Shown here in pieces: positions 23,280 through 34,170 of a stretch of DNA of 64,000 nucleotides. Position 1 is the stretch's first letter. Each line of letters begins with the position of its first letter. The notes beneath the pieces are model-generated. The model was not told where the DNA came from. It saw only the letters and a program-made list of their open reading frames with translations, and ran no database searches. The translations under genes were made by a program, and so were the position numbers. The DNA is from Cyclospora cayetanensis (Eukaryota; Apicomplexa; Conoidasida; Eucoccidiorida; Eimeriidae), in the NCBI RefSeq assembly GCF_002999335.1, contig NW_020312113.1, forward strand, positions 25,086-89,085, written 5' to 3'.

Positions 23280-26200
23280 TTATGTTATTGGCTTCAAACT
23301 GTGTGCATGCTGCTGCTGAGAGTCACCTTGTCTCGCTAGATCAGCCGGCGCCACCAAGCCGCCCATCTTGGCCGCCTCAAGAGCGTCTGCGTCGGCTAGC
23401 ATTTTCTGCCGCTTGGTGGCATTTTCATCGTATGCAGAGGTCCATATCAGCGTTTCAAATTCCATCTTGCTCTTTAAGACTGATTTATCTCTGAGACGCG
23501 GAGAGCGACAGACGGAGCGAGTGACCCATATAAATTGAGGCGTCGCGAGGGAAGAGACCGGCAATGGGGGGAAAGCAGACGAGCACGATAGAGGGGGGGA
23601 TAGATATCCAGCGCAGCGAGGCAGCAGTAGGAGCAACAGAACGTCAATGGAAAGGGAAAATTGCACACAAGCGCGAGCAACGAAGACTTAATGAGAGCAG
23701 AGGCTGTTTCAGCCTATCAATCGGCAAATGGAGCCGAATGAAATGCTGCCGGAAGCCTCTCAGAAACGCGCCAGAATCAGGGAGAGTGGATATTGGAGAG
23801 CTTAGAGATAGGCAGGGAGGAGCGGGCAGCATATAGCGTACAGCGTTCCTTAGAAAAAGAAACTTCACACGCAGAATCACCCACCCACTTCCAGTTCGCA
23901 ACAGCCAGAAGAAACATTTATAGAGGCTGTGCACCCCTCTACAAGACGAGGCGTGTACAATCACAGAGAAGTCTCTCTCCAATACTGAGATACCCAGAGA
24001 TTGCAGCAGAGTCCTTGATCGAAGATTTCTTGAGATGACAGAGGAGAAGGCCCCAACAAAAACAAACGGAATCACAGCAGCAGTGGCGACGGGGGGAAAG
24101 CGGGGGCAGCTTACAAGTGATACCCTACGATTGCAGGGATGATTCCCACGCCCGCGAGGGCCCCGACAAAAACGCCTTCCCTAATGCTCACGGGCGTGTT
24201 TTCTAGCATGCTGCACCCAAGTGGAAGGAAGCAACACCACAGGAATGCAGACCCTGCAGATAGGCGCCGTACAACACGAGCTGCCGCCGGAAAGCCAGCC
24301 GCAAAACAGGACGAAACACGCCACCAGCATGGCAGGTGAGAGCATCCATCATATTGTTGCTGTGGGAATCCTATCCCGCCAGCAGCACTGACAGCAGCAA
24401 TACACCAGAAGCAACTCTCACACAAAATCGGGCAGCATGAAGGTGAATACGATCGGCGGTAATATGATCCCCGCCATACAGGCCCCCATGATCATCTGCA
24501 CCACAGCACAGAAACAACGACTTCCTATCAGAAGCACGTCTCTCATCTACATAGTGGGAGGACGGGCCCTCCCTCTGTTAGAGCAACTTCTGCAAAAGGC
24601 AAAAGGGGGCCAAACTTCTAAAGTCGATACAGTAAAGCTCTAACCCTACAATGGCGATTCCGCAGTGACGGAGGTGCTGCTGCGGACGCAATTCCGGGTT
24701 GCCTCTATGTCGTGTGACGACTGCGAGGATCAAGGCGAAAAGGGAAGACCCGAGAGACACGATCAAACACTGCAGCACAATCAGAACCCGCAAGCTCAGC
24801 CCCAACCCGCGTGCTGTGGCCGCAGCCAAAGATTTTTGCGAGCCGCCCACATGAAGCAGAAAGACTCGTTCGGCGAGAGGCAAAGAGAACGATGGAGAGA
24901 AGATCCGAGGCGAATGGGGAGAGCAAGAGCGCGTGCAGCGAGCGGAAGAAAGCATTAATCGACGAACAGAAACAGCACGACAAGCCTCAAAGCGCAGCGA
25001 ATGGTGGCAGCGGCCACCCACAACAACACAGAAGAAGCACACACAGCAACCAAAGTGCAATGATCCGCCTAATAAGCAAAAGTGCAACTTGAAATAAGGA
25101 AGAAGGCAGCAGTAGGCCAAACAGAGAACAGCAGCAACCTGCACAACGAGCGTCAACAGGATGCACTGACGCCAGTGGCCACGAAGACCATGATCTTGAC
25201 ATTTTCACATATGGTGCTTCTGTCTACTGCCCCATATGCATCATTGAAGAGGGACTGCCATTCATATTCTTTGAATGCGTCGATCTGGAGGAAGACACAC
25301 ATGACCAGGAATTGGGAAGAATATGGCGAAATGTGAGGAGCGTCAAGAAAAGTGAAGGCCACCGACAGAGAAAAAACAGCAGCAGTTGGAGGAGCATTCC
25401 ACTTAAAAACGGTCCTCCCACGCGCAACTAAAGAACAGCGCCTGTCACGTGACAGCCGCTGGCGGCAGCTAAAGGAAAGCAGGCCGGATTAACCGCACAT
25501 TGTCTGCGTAGTTGCAAAGGTGCGTCTTGAGTTGAAACCAAGTGAGAAGCCATCCTTCCACCAATACGACCAACAGAAGACCGTACCGTGAGTTCACTGC
25601 CACGGTGGAATCCGTGGACTGCAGCAAACCCACGATCGCAGAGAACGAACTGCCGTGCACGCGTTGGCCACAAAGAGGAAAGGAAACAGCAGTAGGAGGC
25701 GCATTACTAAAGAACAGTCCTCCCGCGCGGGAACGAGTAACAGCGCCTGCCGAGTGAGAGCGGGTGGGAGCAGCTGGAGTAAAACAGGCTGCGTGAAGCA
25801 ATGAGTCAGAGTCAAAGAAGAGAAGGCCAGCGAAGAGGGTGACAGGCCCAAGGTGCAGCCGAAGAGGACGCAGGAAGACGCCGCGGCGCTCAAGAGACGA
25901 AAAACGAGAGAGGCTTCCAGGCATTTTAAGGGTCACTGCTTCAAAACAGCGTCGTGCGGCATGAATTAAGGGAACATGGGGAATGAAAGGCAGACAGACA
26001 CAAACAGACATGTCTATACGCATACATGCACACACTCACATAGATACATATATACACAGACACATACATACATGCATACATACTTGAGCACATACGTACA
26101 CATATACATACATGCACAGGGAGAGGGAGAGACAAGCAAAAAGACAGTGAGGGAAAGGCGCCGCTGCAGATCGGTGGAGAGTGGCCTTTCTTTTTCTCCA

Positions 26201-26420
26201 GAGTAGAAGGTTGTTTGAGTGTGTTGATGGGCGTGTATGTGTAAAAAATGCGATGTGGTTGTTCTGGGGTGCGTACATAGTAAAATACAAGAGCGCTGAC
26301 ATTGATGGCTGTCAGGGTGAAGGCGGTCATGGTTCCCACGAGTCTGAAAAGGTGGTTCTTGTCGTAGGGAATCTCAAGGTTGACGGAGAACAAGCTCCGA
26401 GAATTATACCCCGACGCCAT
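23280..26420 (-). CDS. Unidentified multi-pass membrane protein, at least 7 exons
   Basis: Well-supported, phase-0 exons: 26277-26420 (ATG at 26420), 25499-25618, 25171-25284, 24650-24769 and 24424-24495. Two less certain exons follow: one within 24114-24270 (MLENTPVSIREG then a hydrophobic VFVGALAGVGIIPAIVG) and the last one in 23280-23490 (KMEFETLIWTSAYDEN to a stop at 23280). Hydrophobic segments TMTAFTLTAINVSALVF, YGLLLVVLVEGWLL, CLIVSLGSSLFALILAVV, MGACMAGIILPPIVF and the GALAGVG stretch predict four or five membrane spans. A hydrophilic loop (IDAFKEYEWQ...) lies between spans 2 and 3 and a charged tail closes the protein. I do not recognise the family. The phase across the exon starting near 24270 is unresolved. 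Confidence 0.55.
25357..25492. repeat. Diverged direct repeat, copy A (intron 2 of the membrane protein gene)
   Basis: Aligns by eye with 25666-25795. Shared words include GGCCAC, AACAGCAG, GAGCATT/GCGCATT, TCCTCCC.CGCG, AACAGCGCCTG and CAGGC. It lies mostly in the intron between exons 25171-25284 and 25499-25618. Confidence 0.65.
25666..25795. repeat. Diverged direct repeat, copy B (intron 1 of the membrane protein gene)
   Basis: Partner of 25357-25492, same orientation, about 305 bp away. It sits in the intron before exon 25499-25618, so that 40-codon exon is bracketed by related sequence. Confidence 0.65.
25990..26120. repeat. (CATA)n / CACA-rich simple repeat
   Basis: Imperfect ACATACATAC and CACACTCACA units, within intron 1 of the minus-strand membrane protein gene. 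Confidence 0.85.
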
Positions 26421-27830
26421 GTTGGGATGGCGTCGCTTTAGGAGTTTAAAATCGGACCAAGACGAGGGTAGTAGGGGCAGCTGCTGCCAGTGAGGTCAGG
26501 TGCTAAGTAGGAGAGAGATAAAGAAAGAAAGCATTTAGGAAGAAACGTATGCCAGAGGCATATAGCGAGCCTACTGACGGGGTCTGTCACAGACAATAGA
26601 AGGGAGGCAGAATCGAGGGGTTGTGTCGAGAGAGGGCAGCGGGAAGAAGCGGACTAAGAAAGAGCCACAAGAGCCGAATTCGTTGGTTCCCATGTGCAAA
26701 AGAGGCGTAGCTAGAACGGCAGATGCAATTTAGGCTGGAGGAGAAGTGCTGGAGGATGGCTCCTGCTGTTACGACTAGTCAGTTCGTGAGCGGCTGCTGC
26801 TTATACCACTGCTGCTTTGATTGCGATGACAACTTGGGACACATGTGTGGCGTATGCTGCTGCTGTGTAGGGCTAGGTGCGAATGCCTTTTTGTTGCTTT
26901 TGCGGTAGCTGTTGCTGAAGGGTGCTCCCTCTGTCTGGTCTTCTGCTGGCACTATCGAGATACGTAGTCTATAGACGGAAGGCAGGAAGCGTGGCCCTCG
27001 AAGGCCTATGACTGCTGGAGTCACAGCGGGTATTAGGCAATGGGTCTACGCCGTCAAGTGGAAATTCACAGTTGAAATACAGCTTGTTTTGACAGGTGGA
27101 GGCAAGAAAAGGGTGTTTAAGGGGCGGGGAGAGGGAGCCCCCACGCCCAATAAGCGAACATATTATACATCCTATGCCCCGAGAATCCTGTGGCTTGCTG
27201 TGCTGGCAAAGGGAAGACCGTGCAGTTGCGCCCAAATCGATTCCTAAATCCTTTGTTGCAGGCCCTCAAATAAGACAAGCCGAAGATATTAAACACCCGA
27301 GACAGGAAGAAACAAAAGTAATCGAGCGGCACTTGCGGCTGCTGCTTCTATGGCTGCAGGCAGATCCTTCGATGCTTTCTTTATTGATCCGACGGCGGCG
27401 GACGGCACTCTCTTGCTGAGGTCGCTGCCCCTGCTTCCACTCCAGGCTTGGCCACTATATCTGTATCTATTGCAAGAATATGCAGTAGAAATAATTGACC
27501 ACGGAATACTATTTTTCGGTATTTTCTAGTATTGTTCACGCGTCCTCCACCGTTTTTTGTTAGAAAAGGAGGCAATGCCAGCAGCCAGCTGCAGGGGGGC
27601 CACCGGTCGACAGCAGGGCACACGCACTGGCAGGGGCAGTGGGAGAGGCAAACTGAGCGGTACGCTTAGGAATAACAACAAGATTAACTGTTTATGCATT
27701 CGTGTTCCTCTTCCCTCCACCTAGTGTGGGGTTCCATGGCAGCACCGCGCTACCACTGACACACATGCAAGCACGCGGCACACACTCAGAATCCTAACAC
27801 GTGGATCCTAATCGCTGCATTTCCAGCATC
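26421..27830. other. Divergent intergenic region
   Basis: Between the start codons of the membrane protein gene (-) and HSCB (+), so it should contain both promoters. No exon with family resemblance or matching splice phases was found. Confidence 0.45.
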
Positions 27831-30789
27831 ATGCAGGCTGGAGCGTTGCGCTTGCCCTGCTGGGGATATCGGCAGACGCCGACAGTGCAGCGCTTTCAGT
27901 TCGCCTATCAGCCACATAACCAGCAACAGACTACCCATACATACCCCCTCCCCCTCCGGCAGACAGAGCAGCTGTTGCCAGAGCAGGTGGAAAAGCGCCA
28001 ATCGCAGTTCACAGGTGCTGCAAGCTGGATGCGGTTGCACGGTTGCTGCCGCCTAGCATCCAGCAACAGCAGCAACCGCAAATGCAGTCCAGGCTGCTTC
28101 TACCCATGCACCAGCGTACGGTGCTTTACCAGCACGCCGCGGCGCAACACCCCCGTGAAAGAGGACTTGCAAGGACAAGATACAACCCTATCGAGCAGCA
28201 GCAGCAGCAAGGCCCAAGGAAGAATGTGTATGCAATGCCAAGAAGCCTTTGAGGGAATATGCATCATCTGCAAAGTGCGAAACAATAGGCACAGTTTGCG
28301 GTTGCCCCACTTATATCGCTAAGGTTGTCTTCTCCCGCCCTCTGTCTACTTTGCAACTCACTCTGCTTTGGCATCGACCCCCCTCCACATCCAGTGTCTC
28401 TTACTCGCGCCATGCATGACAATGCCGCTGCTGCGCCTTTCATTTTCTCCGTCTTACAACTTACCACTTCTCTCTGCTTGCCTTTGCAATTAGTTTCATG
28501 CTTGCTCGCCTCAGATTTGCCGGCGGCACCCCGTCACTGCTGATTTCCGTTTGCAGAGATGCGGCGCTGTGCTCCCCCCAACGTACCCCAGCGATGGACC
28601 TGTTTCAGCCTTCGCGATCTTTGATCTGTACATGCTAAACCCTAACATTAAAAGATAAGCAGAAACTGTGTGATGCTGAGTGCATCTTCAAACAATTGTG
28701 CACATTTTCCAGATATGTGCCTCCTGCTTTCCGCGTCGAACGAAGGCCCTTGCAGCTTCTAAAGCACCCCCTCTATGCGATCTAAGATCCTATCTGGCTG
28801 GCCTCCGCTGTAGTGCTAGAGCGATCTGTCAGCCCCTGTTTACCATTATCCGCCTTTGGCTGTGTTCACGGGTGTGCCTCTGTCCTACTGTCTGCCCCCG
28901 CAATTTCCATCCACCATTATTTCACCCTATCCACCCCGCGTCTGTCTGCTGTGTTTTGGGGGAGGACTGTCTCTAGGCCTGCGTCCTTTGACGTCAACTT
29001 GCCTGTCGTCACGGCTCGCTACAAGCAGCTACAGCAAAAGCTTCACCCAGACAAGCTCATTGACAAATCGCCGGTAAGGCATTCCACGCAGACGCTGCAG
29101 GGCGGAAAGCATCAGCGGCAAGGGCCTCTACGGCAGTGTGAGGCTCCCCATCGCTCCTAGCAGCTACCGCCTTGCCCCCATGAAAATCAGAAAGCACCCG
29201 TCACGAAAGATCGATGTGTGGCTTCTTGGCGTATGTGGCGCAAATCCTTAGGAAGAAAAGGCCCTATGCAACGATCACAGATTGCAAATTGCCAAGGCCC
29301 TCAAGATCTTGAAAGACCCCGCACGGCGGGCAGAGCATCTATTGATCCTCCAAGGAAGACATTCGCAGGACGGAACGGTATTGCTATGTTTATAGCAATG
29401 CATAGTTGTATATTAAATACATCTGCGCATCGTCTTTTCTGTGGGCTCTCCCATGATCATGGGGACTGATGGCAGATTATTTTTCTGTTGTTTTTTTGGG
29501 GGGGGGGTGGGGGGGTGGGAGGCTGCCTCCTTCCGTCCGCTTTGCTTCCGCTGTCCACTCTTGTGGTGGGAGGACAACCTAGAAATGCTGCTTTACAAAG
29601 CAAGAGCTGTAGTGCAGAGGCCAAGCACCCTGCGCCGCCGCCAGCACTGATGCTATCGACTCGGCTGCTGCGTTTCGCCTGCTTCATGCTGCCGCTATTG
29701 TTGCCAGGATTCGCGTTGCTGCTGCTGCGTTTGCTGCCACTGATGCTTGCCCTTCAGGACGATCGCATCGATGACCCAGAAATCCTAGTGGAAGTTATGC
29801 AGGTAGCTCTGTTTCTGGCTGTTGAGGTGGTGTTGCATCACTGCTGTAGGCACTTGCTGTTTGTGGCGTACATAGTGCTACTCTTTGTGGCGTGCATAGT
29901 GATGCCACTGCTGTCGACGCTGCTGCTGATGGTGCAGATTCATGAACAGTTGGACGCATGCAAGAGCCGCGAGGACATCGACAAACTCACGAGGCAGGCA
30001 GAATGCTCACATGCCCTGCCCTTCGTCGCAAGCAGTTGGCGGGATAGGTGGAGCACAGAGAGATGCGTTGTGTTAGCGTAGCTAGATAGTGAGCTGTGTG
30101 ATTGGTTAGGCAACTGCGAGACACTGTCGAATCTCGCTGGCCACCAGCTGACAAGCTAGCTCCGCATACAGGTCGATAGTCGTGCATCTCCAACTTGTTG
30201 GATCGCGATGCAACGTTTGCGTCCGTAGCTGGTTAGCTAGCACTCTCTTAAGATGGACTGAGGATCCGAAGCAGCTGAAATCGTGCCGGCTGCGAAGAGC
30301 CTATAGATTCGTATAAGTGAATTTTTTCCAGCCGCTCGCACAGCTGGGTGGCCTTTCTTTTATAGGAGTGCCTGGTTGTTTGGAGGGCGTCGGGGTGCGC
30401 TGTTGCAGCACTGTGAAGGAAATCGTCGATGAGCTGGAGGCACAGCTCTCATCAGCCATCATGCTAGAGGTATGTAAACGCCGAATTGTCCGATTCTCTC
30501 TGTCTTCACGCCCTACATGTGCCCTCGTCAGACGTTTTGCCCGACACCTCCGTAACTCTCCTAGGGGTTTGTGTGTCTATCGTAGCCTCCGCATCTCAGT
30601 GTCATGTCAAACACCTGCGTTAAGCCTCAGTTCTTCTGCGCTACGCTCAGAGCTGCTGCTGCCCGTTTGGTTCTGTCACTTCAGGATTTGTCCGAAGCGA
30701 AGACCTTGATAAGGCGACTGCGTCTCTACTTCAGAGTGCTGCAACGCACTACAGATGTCGACATGCCACCTCCCTCCTCCTCGGAGTGA
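27831..30789 (+). CDS. HSCB: Iron-sulphur cluster co-chaperone HscB/Jac1, 8 exons
   Basis: J-protein that delivers the ISCU scaffold to mitochondrial Hsp70 for Fe-S cluster transfer. Exons: 27831-28274, 28557-28627, 28977-29073, 29252-29377, 29758-29802, 29938-30047, 30409-30469 and 30685-30789, all phase-matched; 352 residues. An N-terminal zinc-binding element C-x2-C...C-x2-C is present (C133, C136, C144, C147), as in animal HSCB. The J domain follows, with YKQLQQKLHPDKL (HPD at 195-197) and ALKILKDPARRAEHLL. The HscB C-terminal helical domain is spread over the last four exons: DDRIDDPEILVEVM, IHEQLDACKSREDI, VKEIVDELEAQL and DLSEAKTLIRRLRLYF. About 130 Gln/Ser-rich residues precede the zinc motif and may include a mitochondrial targeting sequence. 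Exon 6 could instead end at 29993 with a GC donor (334 residues). Confidence 0.88.
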
Positions 30790-31245
30790 TGGATGAACAG
30801 GCTTGCGTTCGCTTGATACAGTATCTTCGCCCCGCCATGCACCTCGATGCGCCTCCCTGTTTTGCGTTGCATTTCTATCGTTCTTTTTTTCTTTGTTTCT
30901 CTCTCGCTCTCTGTCTGCGCCTTTTGGCAGCTTTGCCCTGTTCTTGTCCGCCTTCTGTAAGGCAAAGACCTGTCTGACGCAGAGCACTAGCACGCACTCT
31001 TTTTGGTGGTGCTGCTATCAGCTACGGGGGCACTAGGCAAGGCATTTTCGCACATGGTCCGGTAGTGGAAACTGCTCTAGCAGCGAGTCTTGTGTTACCT
31101 CTAAGCGTGTCTGCTGATCAAGGGCTGCAAGAGAGGGTAATGTAGCTTTTAACTCTTTAATGAGCGTGAAAGCTAAACTTCGTGCCTGCTTGGTTAGCCG
31201 CACTTAGCACAGTGATACTGCCTACACACCTGGTGTCTGCATGGC
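30790..31245. other. Short convergent intergenic region
   Basis: Between the 3' ends of HSCB and the minus-strand secreted-type protein. Pyrimidine-rich near 30870-30920. No gene seen. Confidence 0.5.
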
Positions 31246-33421
31246 TTATTGAACGTTGTAGCAATCATTAGCAAAGCCAGCAATGCGGTTACTTATGGCA
31301 ACTGAGTTCCCACGGAGACGAAGTTTGGCCGTCTGCCGAATATCGTCGTGAATGCAGCAGCACCAGCTATAGGGGCTAAACCACTGCTCCTGAGGCATGA
31401 GGACCAATACCACCGCGCAGTTATTCAGCCCCGACAGCAGTTCCTTCCTTACTCCAGCAACATCTGCTTTCTCTGCTGCTGCCGGCATTGCGACTGCTGC
31501 GAAGGCAGCGGATGGAATCTTCCAAAAAGAGTGTCTCGTCGGGCTCTCCATCAACAGCCTGCAGCAGCCGCTCCCTGATGCTGCTGTACGATACAAACCT
31601 CTTGTTTCCGTGTTGTTCCTGTTGGTACGGCTGTGGGTGAGCAAGCCAGTCGAAAACGTCATTGAGCGCCGCTGAGACAGACGGGCATATGCTGATATCC
31701 TCCCTCGCCGCCGCTTCTGCTGCCGCGTCCGCTGAAGGCGCCTTGAATGCGGCAGCTCTGAGCGCACTAGTGTCTAAAACAAGCTCCCTCTCAAAAACAG
31801 CATTTAGCTGCTGCAGCCAATGTGTCTGCCAGTCTCCTGACCGTGCTGGTAGCGTGGTACGTGGAAGTTCTTCAGGGCTGCCAAGAGTTGCACCCCTCAG
31901 ATGCAGCAGAAGCTGTTGTTTGGCACGAAGTTGCTGATGCAGGTGCAATAAAGGCAGTGCGACGGGAGGCTGGGTGTATGATGACCGCGACTGCTGCAGG
32001 TGCTGCTGCAGCGTAGCAGTATTTGGTCTGGCAAGTACAACACTGTCACTCTCGTCTACAGCACTAGCAGCATCTGCTGCAAAACTGCCCTGCTGTAGTA
32101 ACTGTAACTCTGCGACAGCAGTCGCAGCAAGGGCTGTTGCTGCACCGGACATCCCGAGTACCCTCAAAGCCCTTTCCGTGTCTTCACGGTTAGCCTTAGA
32201 AGCTTCTGCTGCTGCAGCAGCAGCTGCGTCAGTATCAGCGAGGGCAGTAGCTGCTGCTGCCGCTGCTGCTGCGGAAAATGAGGCACCGGGCCACACCGCA
32301 ATGAAGGTTTCCCTCTCTGCTGGGGTAAGGAGGCATTCCAAGGCTTCGAACGGACTACAAAAGGGCAGCAGTGGCAGCAGCAACATCCACTCGTCTCTGT
32401 ATATCCGAACGTGCTGCAACTGCAGCAGCAGCTGCCACTCGTTGCGTCGCTCGGACCGTCGGTCTTTTGCTGCTGTTGCTGCCTGTTGCTGCAACTGCTG
32501 TATCTGCTTCAGCTGCTTCTCCGAAGGAGGAGATTCAAGGCGACAGAGGGCATGCAGCTGCTGCAGGAGGGCGGCAGGGGAGTTCTGAGGGCTTCGCAGC
32601 AGTTCCGCAGCAGCACGCAGCAGCCAAGGCGGTATGAGGCTGAAGTCCAGTTGCTCCTCCGGGTGCTTCTGGTGCTGTTGGAATCGCTTTTGCCGGCGTG
32701 TCTGGTGCTGCAGTAGAGCAGCTTTCAGGAGTAGCAGGGAGTACCATGGTGCCCTAACACCTCGCGCTTCTCTGCTTCCGCGTGCAGCTGTGGATACCGC
32801 GCCAGGTGCTTGTGTTGCCACGGCTGCACCAGCACACTTTTTCCCTCCTTCGACAGACGTAGCCGCAGGAGGAGTGCCTGCAGCAGTCCGAAGCTCAAAG
32901 TAATGGGAAGGTGCAAGACCCCAGCTCTGCTGAGCGGCCTGCTCAGCGAGGCGGCCAAAGATGCCCACAAGTGTTCGGGTGTACAGACACCTGGCTGTGG
33001 CAGCTGCTGGTACCTGAAAGGCCACTCCCCCGCTGCCGCTGTCCGCGACAAAACGCACTGGTGGCACCAGCATAAGTCGCAGATCCCCGCTGGTGTTGGT
33101 GCTGCTGTGAAGGGAGGAGCGGCCCCAAGCGGCGAGACGTTCCCGGTGGTGGTGTTGCTGTACTGCCTCCCGGTTTGGTTCGAAAGTAGCAGACGGCCAG
33201 TCCTGCACTGCTGCTGCTAACCGCGACCTGATCCAGCCGCTGTTGTCGTTTTGTGCGGCTAGGAGAAAAGCTGTTGACTGGGAACCCTTGACAACGCGTG
33301 CTTTCGTCGCTGCATATCTGCTGCTGCTGCGAGGAGCGACTCGGGCCGCTTCTTGTGGCAAACGGTTCCCGTAGCAATAGGCTACATGCAGCAGCCACAG
33401 CAGCAGCCCTAACAAATGCAT
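31246..33421 (-). CDS. Unidentified Ala/Gln-rich protein with N-terminal signal peptide
   Basis: The ATG at 33421 opens a frame of 667 codons down to 31421. It begins with a short hydrophobic leader (MHLLGLLLWLLHVAYCYG), so entry into the secretory route, possibly on to the apicoplast, is likely. A GTAAGG donor at 31452 and an acceptor at 31302 allow a second exon, 31246-31301, that replaces the tail with a 19-residue ending (674 residues); both endings are open. Ordered-looking blocks (LVPPVRFVADSGSGGVAF, NEWQLLLQLQHVRIYRDEW, LNDVFDWLAHPQPY) alternate with Ala and Gln runs. I recognise no family. The frame upstream of 33421 continues without an ATG. Confidence 0.55.
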
Positions 33422-34170
33422 GACAGGTGCTGGAACTTGTTTCGGGGCAGCAAGTGGAGCCTCGAGTGCCTCCTCTTCAAGCGATGTGTCGCATTTTCCT
33501 CGGCGTGCGTCTCCTAGACACACTTTGCCTCCTCTTTTCTCCTGCTCCTGCAACGTCCTCCACAGGTGCGCTTCGCCTCCTCAGGTCTTTCTGTACGTGG
33601 CCTTGTGTGCTTTGCCATGGATTCGTTGCCGCAACTCCGCCTTGAGCGCGTCTGCTTAGGCAGCCCGCCTTTCTTCCGTCTGCTTCTTGACCTGCCGCTT
33701 GCGCTTGCAGCTTGCTCCGTTGTTTGACTTACCTGGCTGCTCCCCAACCGCTAAAACACTGCATTTGTGAAAGACACACCCACACACAGGAAAGCCCTGC
33801 GTCGGGGGGTGCTCTTGTTCCTTTTGCCTGTTTTGCCCCCGCTAGCACCAATGCACTTGGTAATACTGTAAGGCTGCCGCTGATGGCGCCGTCTGTCCAC
33901 GGAGAATCGGCCTTTTTTTGGTGAGGCCCCACACTCGAGCGCCTCCCGCCGTAAGAGCAGTAGGCTCAACAAACGGCTGCAGAGGTTTTTAGGGCAGTTG
34001 CGGTTTTACCGGAGGCACCAATGCTAGAGCCTAGCTCCCCTTTGCAGCGGCTTGTAGGCAAACAGTAGAGCGCCGTGCATGCAACCTTCCTACTGCTCGA
34101 GCTGCAAGCCGCCGCCGACAACAGCGTGCAGGAGAGGTGGCGCACAAAATACGATTGGCATGGATGACAA
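33422..34170. other. Divergent intergenic region
   Basis: Lies between the start codons of the signal-peptide protein (-) and the giant PH protein (+). It should hold both promoters; none was recognised. Confidence 0.45.

Noticed and set aside
28630..28650. Telomere-like CTAAACCCTAAC
   Set aside because: A single partial copy inside an HSCB intron, not an array; no evidence of an interstitial telomere.
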